Shown: positions 56,721 through 64,000 of the stretch, piece after piece
Position numbering within the stretch: the first letter of the stretch is position 1
Layout of the letters: each line of letters starts with the position of its first letter
Assembly: GCA_028673005.1 (NCBI GenBank)
Contig: CM054113.1
Location: 37,514,117-37,578,116 of the forward strand
Source of the DNA: Tanypteryx hageni
Taxonomy: Eukaryota > Arthropoda > Insecta > Odonata > Petaluridae
Length of the DNA: 64,000 nt
Reading direction: 5' to 3'
Made by a program: the position numbers and the translations under genes
Notes under the pieces: generated by a model
What the model was told of the DNA's origin: nothing
The model's input: only the letters and a program-made list of their open reading frames with translations
Database searches by the model: none

Positions 56721-59717
56721 GTGGAAAGCAAGAGGGAAACTACCACATTACAATCCCTAGTAAAGATTATATGGTTGGACAATATGAGTTCTCTCGAGGT
56801 AAAACAATCCGGAGGTAAAATAGTCCCCCAATCGGATCTCCGGGCGGGGACTGCCTTGAGGAAAACATTTGTCGAAAGTAAATTACGAATAGGGACTTGG
56901 AACGTAAGAACTATGAGAAAGGCAGGAAAGTTAGAGAACTTGAAAGAAGAAATGAGAAGAAATAGAGTTGACATTATAGGGCTAAGCGAAACTAGATGGG
57001 AGGGAGAAGGACAGTTCGACTCGGAAGAATTCACGGTAGTTTATTCTGGAGGAAATAGTGGGGAAAGGGGAGTAGCTCTGGTACTTAGGAAAGATATGAT
57101 GAAAAGCGTGACAAAGATAATAGCAACGAACGATAGACTGATGGCAATAAAGCTAAAAGCAGTCCCAGTGGACATACTGATAATCCAGGTATATATGCCA
57201 ACGTCAGCTCCTGACGATGAAGAAATAGATGAGATCTATGAGCAAATTAATGAAATTTACGAAGAAGACGGAAGAGGAAAGGTAAACTGCATAATAATGG
57301 GAGATTGGAACAGCATAGTCGGAGAAGGACAGGAAGAAAATGTTGTCGGGCAATACGGACTTGGGAAGAGAAATCGAGGAGGGGAGAAACTCGTAGAATT
57401 CTGCATCAATAATGACCTTGTAGTGACTAATACATGGTTCAAAAACCATAAACGAAGGTTATACACATGGAAAAGCCCAGGAGATAGAATGAGATGCCAA
57501 ATAGATTACATCCTTGTAAAACAAAGATTTAGGAACAGCATAAAGAACGCCAAGGCATTGCAAGGAGCAGACATTGATTCAGATCACAGCCTTCTAATAC
57601 TTGACGTGAGTACAAAGCTCAAACAAATAAGAAAAACGAGAAGAGAAAGACAGACCTGGGACCTACAAAAACTGAAAGAAAGGCAGGATGTAGTCAGCAT
57701 GAAGTTGGAAGATAACCTAAGAAAGTTGGAAAACAAACCGAAGACCGTCGATATAGAATGGGATGAAATTAAAACCAGTATCAAGGATACCTTGGATAAA
57801 GAGATTGGAAAACAAGAGAAGAAAATCAGAAAACCATGGATCACGAAGGAAATGCTGGAGAAAATGGATGAGAGACGAAAATGGAAAAACGTTAACAGTG
57901 AAGAAGGTAGAGCCAACTATAGGCGTATAAACAATGAGTTGAGAAGGGTAACAGATAAAGCTAGAGAAAATTGGCTAAAAGGAAAATGTGATGAAATAGA
58001 ACAAATGGAGAAATTAGGACGGTACGATATGATGTACGCTAGGGCACTGGAATTAGAAGATAAGAAGTCTAATGGAATTTGTGGTAAAGGAATTATGAAT
58101 ACGGATGGGAAGATAGTCTCAGAAACAAAGGATGTAGCACAGGTATGGGAAGAATACATTAAGGAATTATACAGCAAACAGACAGGAGCGGCAAAAATAG
58201 AACTGGAAAATGAGGAAAACATTGAAGAAGATAACTTAGGACCAAGTATTATGGAGAGCGAAGTAGAAAAAGCGATAGTGGAACTTAAGAAGGGGAAAGC
58301 CACGGGCAGCGATGGAATACCGGCTGAGATACTTAAAGTCATAGGATCAGAAGGACTAAAAGCGATCACGAAATTAATTAATAAGATTTACGACACGGGA
58401 GAGTGGCCTCAGGATTTCCTAGAAGTAACAATGATCCCTCTAAAGAAGAAGCCAAAGGCAATGCAGTGTAAAGATTACAGAACTATAAGCCTTCTGTCAC
58501 ACACATCCAAGATCATCACGAGGATTCTTAATAAAAGGCTGGAGAAAAAGGCAGAAGAAATAATAGGGGAAGATCAATTCGGTTTCAGAAAAGGACGAGG
58601 AACTAGAGATGCTATAGGAGTAGTTAGAATCATATCAGACAGGGCAATAGAATACAGTCAAGATATCTGCGCATGTTTCGTAGACTGGCAGAAGGCCTTT
58701 GATAGAGTAAATTGGGTAAAGTTGATGAAGATATTAAAGGATATAGGTGTAGACTGGAAAGACAGGAGACTGATTAGGAATCTATATGAGAATCAAGTTG
58801 TAAAGGTCAGGTTTGAGAATGTGGACACCTGCGGAATAAATATCGGTAGAGGAGTAAGACAAGGATGCTGCCTATCGCCAACCCTATTCAATATATATGG
58901 AGAAAGTCTAATGCAAGAAGCTTTAGAAGGCACAGGGGATTTCAAAATTGGAGGAAGGATTATAAGAACAGTAAAATACGCAGATGATCAAGTACTTCTA
59001 GCAAGAAAGGAAGAGGAGCTACAAAAAATGATAAATAGACTAGTGATAACAGGTAGAAAATATGGTATGGAAATAAATACAGAAAAATCCAAGGTCATTC
59101 GAATATCGGGTAAAGAAGAGAATCTGAACATAACTATTGGGGGAAAGCCATTAGAACAAGTTTCAGAATATAAATACCTTGGAAGTATCATAACACGAGA
59201 GGCAAAATGTACGGATGAGATCAAAACTAGAATAGGAAAAGCAAAAGCGGCTTTCAGGAGAAAGAAACAACTACTTACAGGGAATATAAGGGAAGATATC
59301 CGCAAGAAGTTGATAAAATGCTACGTATGGAGTATAGCATTGTATGGGGCAGAAACATGGACGCTAAGGAAAAATGACATCAAATACTTGGAAAGCTTTG
59401 AAATGTGGACTTGGAGGAGAATGCTGAAGATAAAATGGACAGATAGGATGAAAAACGATGAAGTGCTACGAAGAATAGGAGAGAAGCGAATGATTATACA
59501 GACTATCAGAAAGAGGAAGGCTAACTGGGTTGGACATTACCTGAGGAGAGAGAGTATGATTAAAGACGTGTTAGAAGGAAAACTAGATGGGAAAAGGGAA
59601 AGAGGTAGGAAAAGGTTTCAGCTGATAGACGATCTGAAAGGGAAAGAGAGTTATCAAGATATAAAGAGGACAGCGGAAAATAGGAGTATATGGAGAACCA
59701 GGTTTAACCATGAATAA
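56721..59717 (+). CDS. RTE retrotransposon endonuclease-reverse transcriptase, intact
   Basis: An uninterrupted 998-residue protein that makes the LINE mobile: the endonuclease nicks target DNA and the reverse transcriptase copies the LINE RNA onto the nick. The apurinic-type endonuclease covers residues 56-295, with IGTWNVRTM (N61), GLSETRW (E90), MGDWNS (D195, N197), MRCQIDYILVKQRF (258-270) and the SDHS pair D288/H289. A basic, helical linker follows (about 300-500). Reverse transcriptase covers about 525-830: ATGSDGIPAEIL (527), KDYRTISLL (584), QFGFRKGRGTRDA (619), the catalytic FVDWQKAFD (D655), GVRQGCCLSPTLFNIY (711) and VKYADDQVLL (D754, D755). The C-terminal part has LYGAETW and a WVGHYLRRES segment. 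All catalytic residues visible are present, so activity is possible. Similar proteins are sometimes annotated as craniofacial development protein 2-like. The start is the first in-frame ATG after the 5' UTR and is shared with copy 1. Confidence 0.95.
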   Translation: MESKRETTTLQSLVKIIWLDNMSSLEVKQSGGKIVPQSDLRAGTALRKTFVESKLRIGTWNVRTMRKAGKLENLKEEMRRNRVDIIGLSETRWEGEGQFDSEEFTVVYSGGNSGERGVALVLRKDMMKSVTKIIATNDRLMAIKLKAVPVDILIIQVYMPTSAPDDEEIDEIYEQINEIYEEDGRGKVNCIIMGDWNSIVGEGQEENVVGQYGLGKRNRGGEKLVEFCINNDLVVTNTWFKNHKRRLYTWKSPGDRMRCQIDYILVKQRFRNSIKNAKALQGADIDSDHSLLILDVSTKLKQIRKTRRERQTWDLQKLKERQDVVSMKLEDNLRKLENKPKTVDIEWDEIKTSIKDTLDKEIGKQEKKIRKPWITKEMLEKMDERRKWKNVNSEEGRANYRRINNELRRVTDKARENWLKGKCDEIEQMEKLGRYDMMYARALELEDKKSNGICGKGIMNTDGKIVSETKDVAQVWEEYIKELYSKQTGAAKIELENEENIEEDNLGPSIMESEVEKAIVELKKGKATGSDGIPAEILKVIGSEGLKAITKLINKIYDTGEWPQDFLEVTMIPLKKKPKAMQCKDYRTISLLSHTSKIITRILNKRLEKKAEEIIGEDQFGFRKGRGTRDAIGVVRIISDRAIEYSQDICACFVDWQKAFDRVNWVKLMKILKDIGVDWKDRRLIRNLYENQVVKVRFENVDTCGINIGRGVRQGCCLSPTLFNIYGESLMQEALEGTGDFKIGGRIIRTVKYADDQVLLARKEEELQKMINRLVITGRKYGMEINTEKSKVIRISGKEENLNITIGGKPLEQVSEYKYLGSIITREAKCTDEIKTRIGKAKAAFRRKKQLLTGNIREDIRKKLIKCYVWSIALYGAETWTLRKNDIKYLESFEMWTWRRMLKIKWTDRMKNDEVLRRIGEKRMIIQTIRKRKANWVGHYLRRESMIKDVLEGKLDGKRERGRKRFQLIDDLKGKESYQDIKRTAENRSIWRTRFNHE

Positions 59718-59725
59718 TCACGGAC

Positions 59726-59739
59726 CTGTCTACGGACAG
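59726..59739 (+). promoter_or_regulatory. RTE 3' UTR hairpin, UACG loop
   Basis: CTGTC-TACG-GACAG forms a 5-bp stem with a C(UACG)G loop, an extra-stable UNCG-type tetraloop in RNA. The same hairpin is in the copies at about 18187 and 4150 (minus strand), and a related one is in the diverged copy at 44440. Its position just before the tail suggests recognition by the element's own reverse transcriptase, by analogy with LINEs that use a 3' stem-loop. Confidence 0.6.
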
Positions 59740-59753
59740 ACTACCTATGATGA

Positions 59754-59755
<2 letters not shown>

Positions 59756-59796
<41 letters not shown>
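59756..59796. repeat. (TA)n tract, right of the nested insertion
   Basis: About 20 TA units directly after the RTE tail. Counterpart of 56444-56488. Confidence 0.95.
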
Positions 59797-59800
<4 letters not shown>

Positions 59801-59801
<1 letters not shown>

Positions 59802-60848
59802 TAGTTTTTCAATATAATCTCCATTGAGATTTATACATTTTTGCCAACGTGAAATTGTTTTTTTTTACCGCTTTCAAAAATATATTATGGCATGCCTTTT
59901 ATTCATCTGTCTATAGCACTTTTCACTTCATTCAGGCTCTGAAAACGCACACCTCTTAGCGGTTTCTTTATTTCTGGAAATAAATGGAAGTCGCTAGGTG
60001 CTAAGTCAGGAGAATAGGCTAGATGCGGCAAAAATTCCCATCGTGAATCACCCAAAACCTCCTTTGTACGACGAGCCGTATGAGGCCTCGCATTATCTTG
60101 CTGCAGAAACGGTCGCGCGTGCAGCTTTCTAGGCCGCTTTTTGATAAGTGCTTTACTCAATGACCCAGAAATAAAATCTGAATAATATTGTGCATTAATC
60201 GTAGAACCCTTTGGGAGATAATCTGCGAGAATTATTCCTTCGCAATCCCAAAAAATCGTAATCATAACCTTTCCGAATGACGGCACAACACGAGCTTTGA
60301 TAGAGGGTCCTTCTTCTGCTCGCCTCCATTCTTTGGATTGACTTTTTGTTTCGGAATTAAAGTAGGGTATCCAAGTTTTATCTGTTGTTATTAATCGATG
60401 CCAAAATATGTCACCGTATGCTTACATTAGGTCTTGCAATTGTCGACAGACATTCACCGTACAAAGTTTCTGTTCAGGTCCCAACAGTCGTGGCATCCAA
60501 CCGAAACCTTGGTTACTCCCAAATGCTTATGCAAAATCTGATGAACTTGCCTAGTACCGATACCGATACTTTTACCAATTTCGCGAATTGTCACACGCCT
60601 GTCTTCCATCACAAGTTTTTCAACTGCAGCAATATTTTTCTCATTAACTGCAGTGTTTGGTCGTCCATTGCGCTGATCGTCTTCTAGATTTGGTCGTCCA
60701 TTTTTAAATCGGTCAACCCAGCGATAAACGGTAATTTTTGATTTCGCAGACTCACCAAAAACTGCTTGCAAGCGCTGAACAATTTCTGATGATTTAACAC
60801 CCTCCTTCTACAAAAAGAAAATGTTTGCAATTTTACTGCGTCTTCCAT
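59801..60848 (-). pseudogene. mariner transposase, degenerate
   Basis: Cut-and-paste DDD transposase on the minus strand, starting at the ATG 60848 (MEDAVKLQTF), about 345 residues when intact. Helix-turn-helix DNA-binding half: YRWVDRFKNGRPNLEDDQRN, then REIGKSIGIGTRQVHQILHK (60771-60500). Catalytic half (60286-59903): IFWDCEG, LQQDNARPHTA and YSPDLAPSDFHLF, giving a D,D34D triad with 34 residues between the second and third Asp. Frameshifts occur near 60820 and 60497, a stop in the linker near 60419, and the WIKGMP C-terminus has W changed to a stop followed by another stop. The catalytic Asp residues persist but the reading frame is dead. The frame ends at 59801, next to the (TA)n tract. 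Confidence 0.93.
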
Positions 60849-61084
60849 GGGTACAATTGTAGAGTACTTAAAGTAGCTGTTTATTTACCGAGTGACCGAA
60901 GCAACTTAATAGCTTTGTTGCTATGGAATGATAAAAATGTATGCAATTGTTTATAACTCCTATGCTTCATTACGTGCTTTAAACTTACGCAGCAGAAACC
61001 AATTTCCAAAACTTTGGAAACACCCTCGTATACATATTACCAAACGAACATTAAATCTTCCCTAAAACTGATAAACCTATAGTT

Positions 61085-61440
61085 TTGCTCATCTTATACT
61101 AATTTGACCCTGATGCGAATACCACCAACTTTATACCAAATGACCCCTACTTGAACGCAATTCACCTTGCACAATTTTCCCCTTTAAGCATATATCATCA
61201 AACTTACACCAAATGGCCTTTAATTTTATGCAACTCATATTATACCACACTGCCCCTAGAACATATACCACCAAATTTACAAATATATGTCCCCTTCTAT
61301 TATGCCACCCATCTTACATAAATTTGCTCCTACAACGTATATTATCAAATGCCAATGATTCTATGCCACCAAACTGACCAAATCCTCCTGGTTTTATGCT
61401 ATTATCTTACGATAGTTTGTCCTTAAAACGTGCATCGCCT
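61085..61440. repeat. Degenerate minisatellite, 36-bp unit in 72-bp dimers
   Basis: A succession of about ten diverged units of roughly 36 bp, with the approximate pattern TA(T/C)(A/C)ACCAAACTTACACC followed by AAATGNCCCCTA. Units alternate between a GAACATA-type and an ATTTTATGC-type start, so the effective period is about 72 bp. No coding capacity; it lies immediately outside the mariner right end. Confidence 0.7.
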
Positions 61441-61444
61441 AACT

Positions 61445-61510
61445 CAGGGTTTTTTAAAGTATGGGCCGCGAAATGTTGAAAATGGGCCGTAAGGCCCTTG
61501 CTCATAAGGT
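61445..61510 (+). mobile_element. Possible hAT-type terminus
   Basis: CAGGGTTTTTTAAAGTATGGGCCGCG resembles CAGGGTTTCCCAAAGTGTGGGCC-type ends of hAT elements, as I recall them. No right terminus or 8-bp duplication was identified. Confidence 0.3.
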
Positions 61511-61854
61511 TTATAGTGCCTCGATAGTTAAAATGGTTATTACCAAATCAGCCGAATACCTTCCTTACAAATTTTCTCACCCATTCCCGCTGTTAGGGCA
61601 CTTGTCATTGTCCTATTCCTTTCTCAAAACTGACCTACTGCAGCACCCTCGCATAGTAAGTGAGCACCATCTGCTTCCTCACTAATTATCTTCCTGGAAA
61701 ATGCAAAGCGTATTTTCCTGAGTTTCAATCTTAATATTCTTATATCTGAGGATAAATTTCCTTGAAGGTATACTTCCATAAACCAATCTTTAGTTCAAAG
61801 AGTAAGTAATATCAGAGCTATATGGTTATTTACAACCAGTGCAAAATGGGGAAA

Positions 61855-62977
61855 GCTAATTACCGTAAAAATAACAACTCACACGCCAGTTTAGGAGAAA
61901 TTACTTGATGCCAGGGACCTAGCACACGCAACCTCACACACACACTCCGGGTTTACGGGAAGAGAGTTTTTCTCACACACGCACAAAACATATCTTTTAG
62001 TGACCAAATGAAACACTTTGATGGCATCGATATTTTCCATAACTTCTTTGAAGAAACATTTACTAAACAAGAACTCAATCTCTTGAACTAAGGACTTAAA
62101 TTTTGTCACTCTTACAAAGAACCTCCTTTGGATAGTATTACAGGCATTGAATCATCCATTATAAATCTGAATGATACTACCAAAAATCACGTAAGAGCTG
62201 CTTGAAAAATTCAACTAGAACATGATATAAAAAACAACAGTATAAACCGCCTTTCCATTCCCGATTACAAACTTGTCAAAAATTTAAAATTAAAAGACTT
62301 TTTATTTAAAAACCGATCAAGGAAATTCCGTTGTCATCGTGTCATAAATCAGCATGATTATTTTGATAAAGTTGAACAATTACTTGAAAACGGACCTTAC
62401 TCACTTCTCACAAGAAATACTTTTAATAAAAGGGTTATTTCTACCAAGAATACCATAAAATAAAAAACTGCCCAAAACTCAGAAGAGGTCTTACGTTATA
62501 AGATTACGGTTTCAAATCCTATCATCTCAATTACATTGTATTTCTTAAGTCCACAAACCTGGAATTTCTATGAGATCTTTTGTGCCATGTATTGATTTCC
62601 ACACTTATCTCCTTTCTAAATGAATTGTTGACGAATTTAAAAATCTACTTAAAATGCTGAAGATTCATTGAAAATGCCTAAATTTAAGATTTAATGATTT
62701 TCAAGCGTTAGTTTCTTTTGATGTCATGTCTCTCTTTCATAGCACTTTTTTCTTATTCAATAAATATTTTTACAAACATGATTGGACAGCCATTGGGAAC
62801 ACACTTTCACCTTTTTGGCCTATTTGTTTATGAACTTCTTTGAAGAAAAACACAATTAGTTTCCAATAGGAACCCAAAGAATGTGTGAGATTGCATGAGT
62901 GTTATGCCCCTGGCGTGGAGTAATTTCCCCTAAACCGCCGTGTGACCACTTCCTTTTTATTACTTTTATGGTTATTA
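61855..62977 (+). mobile_element. Decayed Penelope-like retroelement with inverted flanks
   Basis: The core (about 62120-62870, plus strand) has Penelope-type reverse transcriptase remnants. The ends are inverted repeats of about 80-90 bp: 61855-61935 and 62884-62977. When one is reverse-complemented they share GTGAG(G/A)TTGC, CCCTGGC, AGTAATTTC(T/C)CCTAAAC and GGT(A/T)ATTAG in order. Penelope-like elements are known for terminal repeats in direct or inverted arrangement, so these may be the element's pseudo-LTRs. About 1.1 kb remains of a normal 2.5-4 kb, so there are large internal deletions. Confidence 0.6.
62225..62870 (+). pseudogene. Penelope-like reverse transcriptase fragments
   Basis: The fragments in order are: SIPDYKLVKNLKLKD; KTDQGNSVVIVS (62318-62350), matching the KADKGNSVVI motif near the start of Penelope-type RT; in another frame INQHDYFDKVEQLLENGPYS (62344-62403), the Y...LL....Y block that follows it; VSFDVMSLF (about 62708-62734), the first catalytic Asp motif SFDVxSLF; and DWTAIGNTLSPF (62781-62815), equivalent to the GxxMGSPLSP box. 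At least two frameshifts, several stops and missing segments, including the YADD region, show it is long dead. No GIY-YIG endonuclease was seen. Confidence 0.75.
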
Positions 62978-63597
62978 GGTTTCTCCATTTTTCATTATTA
63001 CCAATCTTCTCTTTTACCCCAATTTTGAAGGAATTGGCAGAACGGATTTCAATTAAATTGTGTATATAAGATTGGCACAGCATATCATAATGAAATCAAG
63101 ATGTTAAAAGCGGAGCTAAAGAGCAGCACTACCACTGTAAAAAGTTAAGTAATATGTTTTACACATATTTCTAGAGAACTGACCCAATGGATTTTAACCA
63201 AATATAGTATATTTCATCTTCATATAAATAAATAACCAAAATGTCACATTTCAACTGGATCAACTTAACAGGGCTACCATAATATCAAGGTTAGAATTTT
63301 TCTGTAACTATGAATTTGGAAGGTATTGGCTGAACGGATTTCAAAGAAATTTCGTTTATAGGGAGAGTATAAAATGGCAAAACGAAATGAATATGTAGAA
63401 CGGATCAAAAAAGCAGGGCTACCACAATATCAGGGAAAATAATTTTCTGATTTCAGAGCAAATACGTTACTATACGATTATACTACGGCAAATTTGACGA
63501 AAAGCACTTCTGTACCACGGAAAACATGTATGCACCCCTACTTGTGATATATTAGAATTGTATTTAAAGTAAAGTAGGCGGATTAGTTCTTTCCAGA
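62978..63597. other. No gene recognised
   Basis: AT-rich. Two diverged blocks near 63170-63290 and 63300-63430 share AGG(T/A)(A/T)TTGGC, GGATTTCAA and AGGGCTACCA motifs, suggesting an old direct repeat of about 130-140 bp. Confidence 0.35.
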
Positions 63598-63970
63598 ACT
63601 ACTTGTTTTCATTTTCTTATCTTCTTCATTTTATTCTGATCGCGACTTTTGCTTTCGCTATCCTAGTCCTAATTACATCTGTGCATTTCGCACCTCTTGC
63701 TGTTATGTTTTCAGGGCATTTATTGTCTGAAACTTGTTCTTGTGTCTTTTCACCAATACTTATGTTCAAGTATTCTTCTTTTCCCGAGTTTTCGGCATTT
63801 ATTTTCGTTCCGTATTCTCTACCTATTTTCTTCAGTCTATTATAATTAATGCAGTTTCTTTTTCTTTTTGGTAGAAATACTTCAACATTAGAAAATATAC
63901 TGTTCTCTTAGTCCTTCCTTTAATTGTGATATCTCCGTTGCTTTCGCGCACTTCTTGCATTACTCTCTCT
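63598..63970 (-). mobile_element. Diverged RTE-type LINE fragment at window edge
   Basis: On the minus strand this matches the RTE reverse transcriptase from the CTTCTTGCAT(TA) region (63951) through the equivalents of ARKEE, EYKYLGS and the post-RT region. For example, the plus-strand sequences CTGAAACTTGTTCT and CCTAATTACATCTGTGCATTT correspond to copy 1 at 18757-18770 and 18695-18715. Multiple indels destroy the frame, so it is older than the copies at 18 and 57 kb. A CTCTCTCT run and the window end follow. Confidence 0.7.
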
Positions 63971-64000
63971 CTCTCTCTTACTATGAAGAAATTACACAGT

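Larger units (their letters stand above)
56584..59756 (+). mobile_element. Full-length RTE-clade LINE, copy 2 (intact)
   Basis: About 3.17 kb: a 5' UTR of about 137 bp beginning near CAGTGCCTGGCAGTAGGCAG, a single 998-codon ORF (56721-59717), a 38-bp 3' UTR carrying the CTGTC-TACG-GACAG hairpin (59726-59739), and a GATGATGAT tail that merges into (AT)n. The single long ORF, endonuclease-RT order, very short 3' UTR and short repeat tail are hallmarks of the RTE clade. The first 135 bp match copy 1 almost exactly. It is flanked upstream by the SINE-like sequence and both sit within a (TA)n tract inside mariner. Confidence 0.93.
56383..61028 (-). mobile_element. mariner transposon, split by a nested RTE insertion
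   Basis: The left end CGAGGGGTGTTTCCAAAGTT (56383) and the reverse complement of the right end CGAGGGTGTTTCCAAAGTTT (61028) are terminal inverted repeats of about 28 bp differing by one G and a few substitutions. Each is bordered by TA (56381-56382, 61029-61030), the mariner target. Without the nested block (about 56444-59796) the element is about 1.3 kb, the normal mariner size. The transposase lies on the minus strand between 59801 and 60848. Confidence 0.93.

Noticed and set aside
56721..59717. Host gene of the craniofacial development protein 2 type
   Set aside because: The protein has a full RTE endonuclease and reverse transcriptase, a second copy in the window and target duplications; it is a retrotransposon.

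Overview
This is eukaryotic nuclear DNA from an animal. The mobile elements are of animal types: non-LTR retrotransposons of the RTE and CR1/L2 groups, a Penelope-like element, mariner, Tigger/pogo, hAT and piggyBac elements. No operons, Shine-Dalgarno sites or prokaryotic genes were seen. An arthropod is the best guess, but this is inference from the transposon mix and the AT-rich, gene-poor landscape. Almost every long protein-like reading frame belongs to a transposon. I found only one convincing host-gene exon (44703-44808, bounded by good splice sites) and several weak ones.

Layout. 0-15 kb holds dispersed repeats: a roughly 0.9 kb repeat family here called family A (499-1405, 12044-13430, and again at 27975-28857), a second family E (3041-3570 and 6892-7345), a CR1/L2-like LINE 3' end with a clean target-site duplication (1988-2788) and a 5'-truncated RTE fragment (4128-4910). 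15.1-21.7 kb is one nested stack. A Tigger-like DNA transposon appears to have been entered by a CR1/L2-like LINE (minus strand), and the LINE was then split by a probable 653-bp solo LTR and by a full-length RTE element (18164-21347). 22-34 kb contains two related hAT MITEs in tandem, a piggyBac derivative with TTAA duplications and a remnant Cys-rich domain, a 13-bp minisatellite and a long imperfect hairpin. 34-56 kb is mostly unassigned, with several pyrimidine-rich islands, LINE 3' ends and the splice-bounded exon. 56.4-61.0 kb is a second nest: a broken mariner (minus) whose (TA)n tract was entered by a tRNA-derived sequence joined to a second full-length RTE element (plus) with an intact 998-codon ORF. 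61-64 kb has a degenerate 36/72-bp minisatellite, a decayed Penelope-like element between inverted repeats, and an old RTE copy running to the window edge.

How the parts relate. The RTE family supplies endonuclease and reverse transcriptase. Its two full-length copies are nearly identical and share a short 3' end with a small hairpin and a GATGAT-type tail. Both 5' junctions carry traces of unusual cDNA completion: a fold-back inverted duplication in one and a tRNA-derived chimera in the other. Older, diverged RTE pieces at 4.1, 44.4 and 63.6 kb show that the family has been present for a long time.
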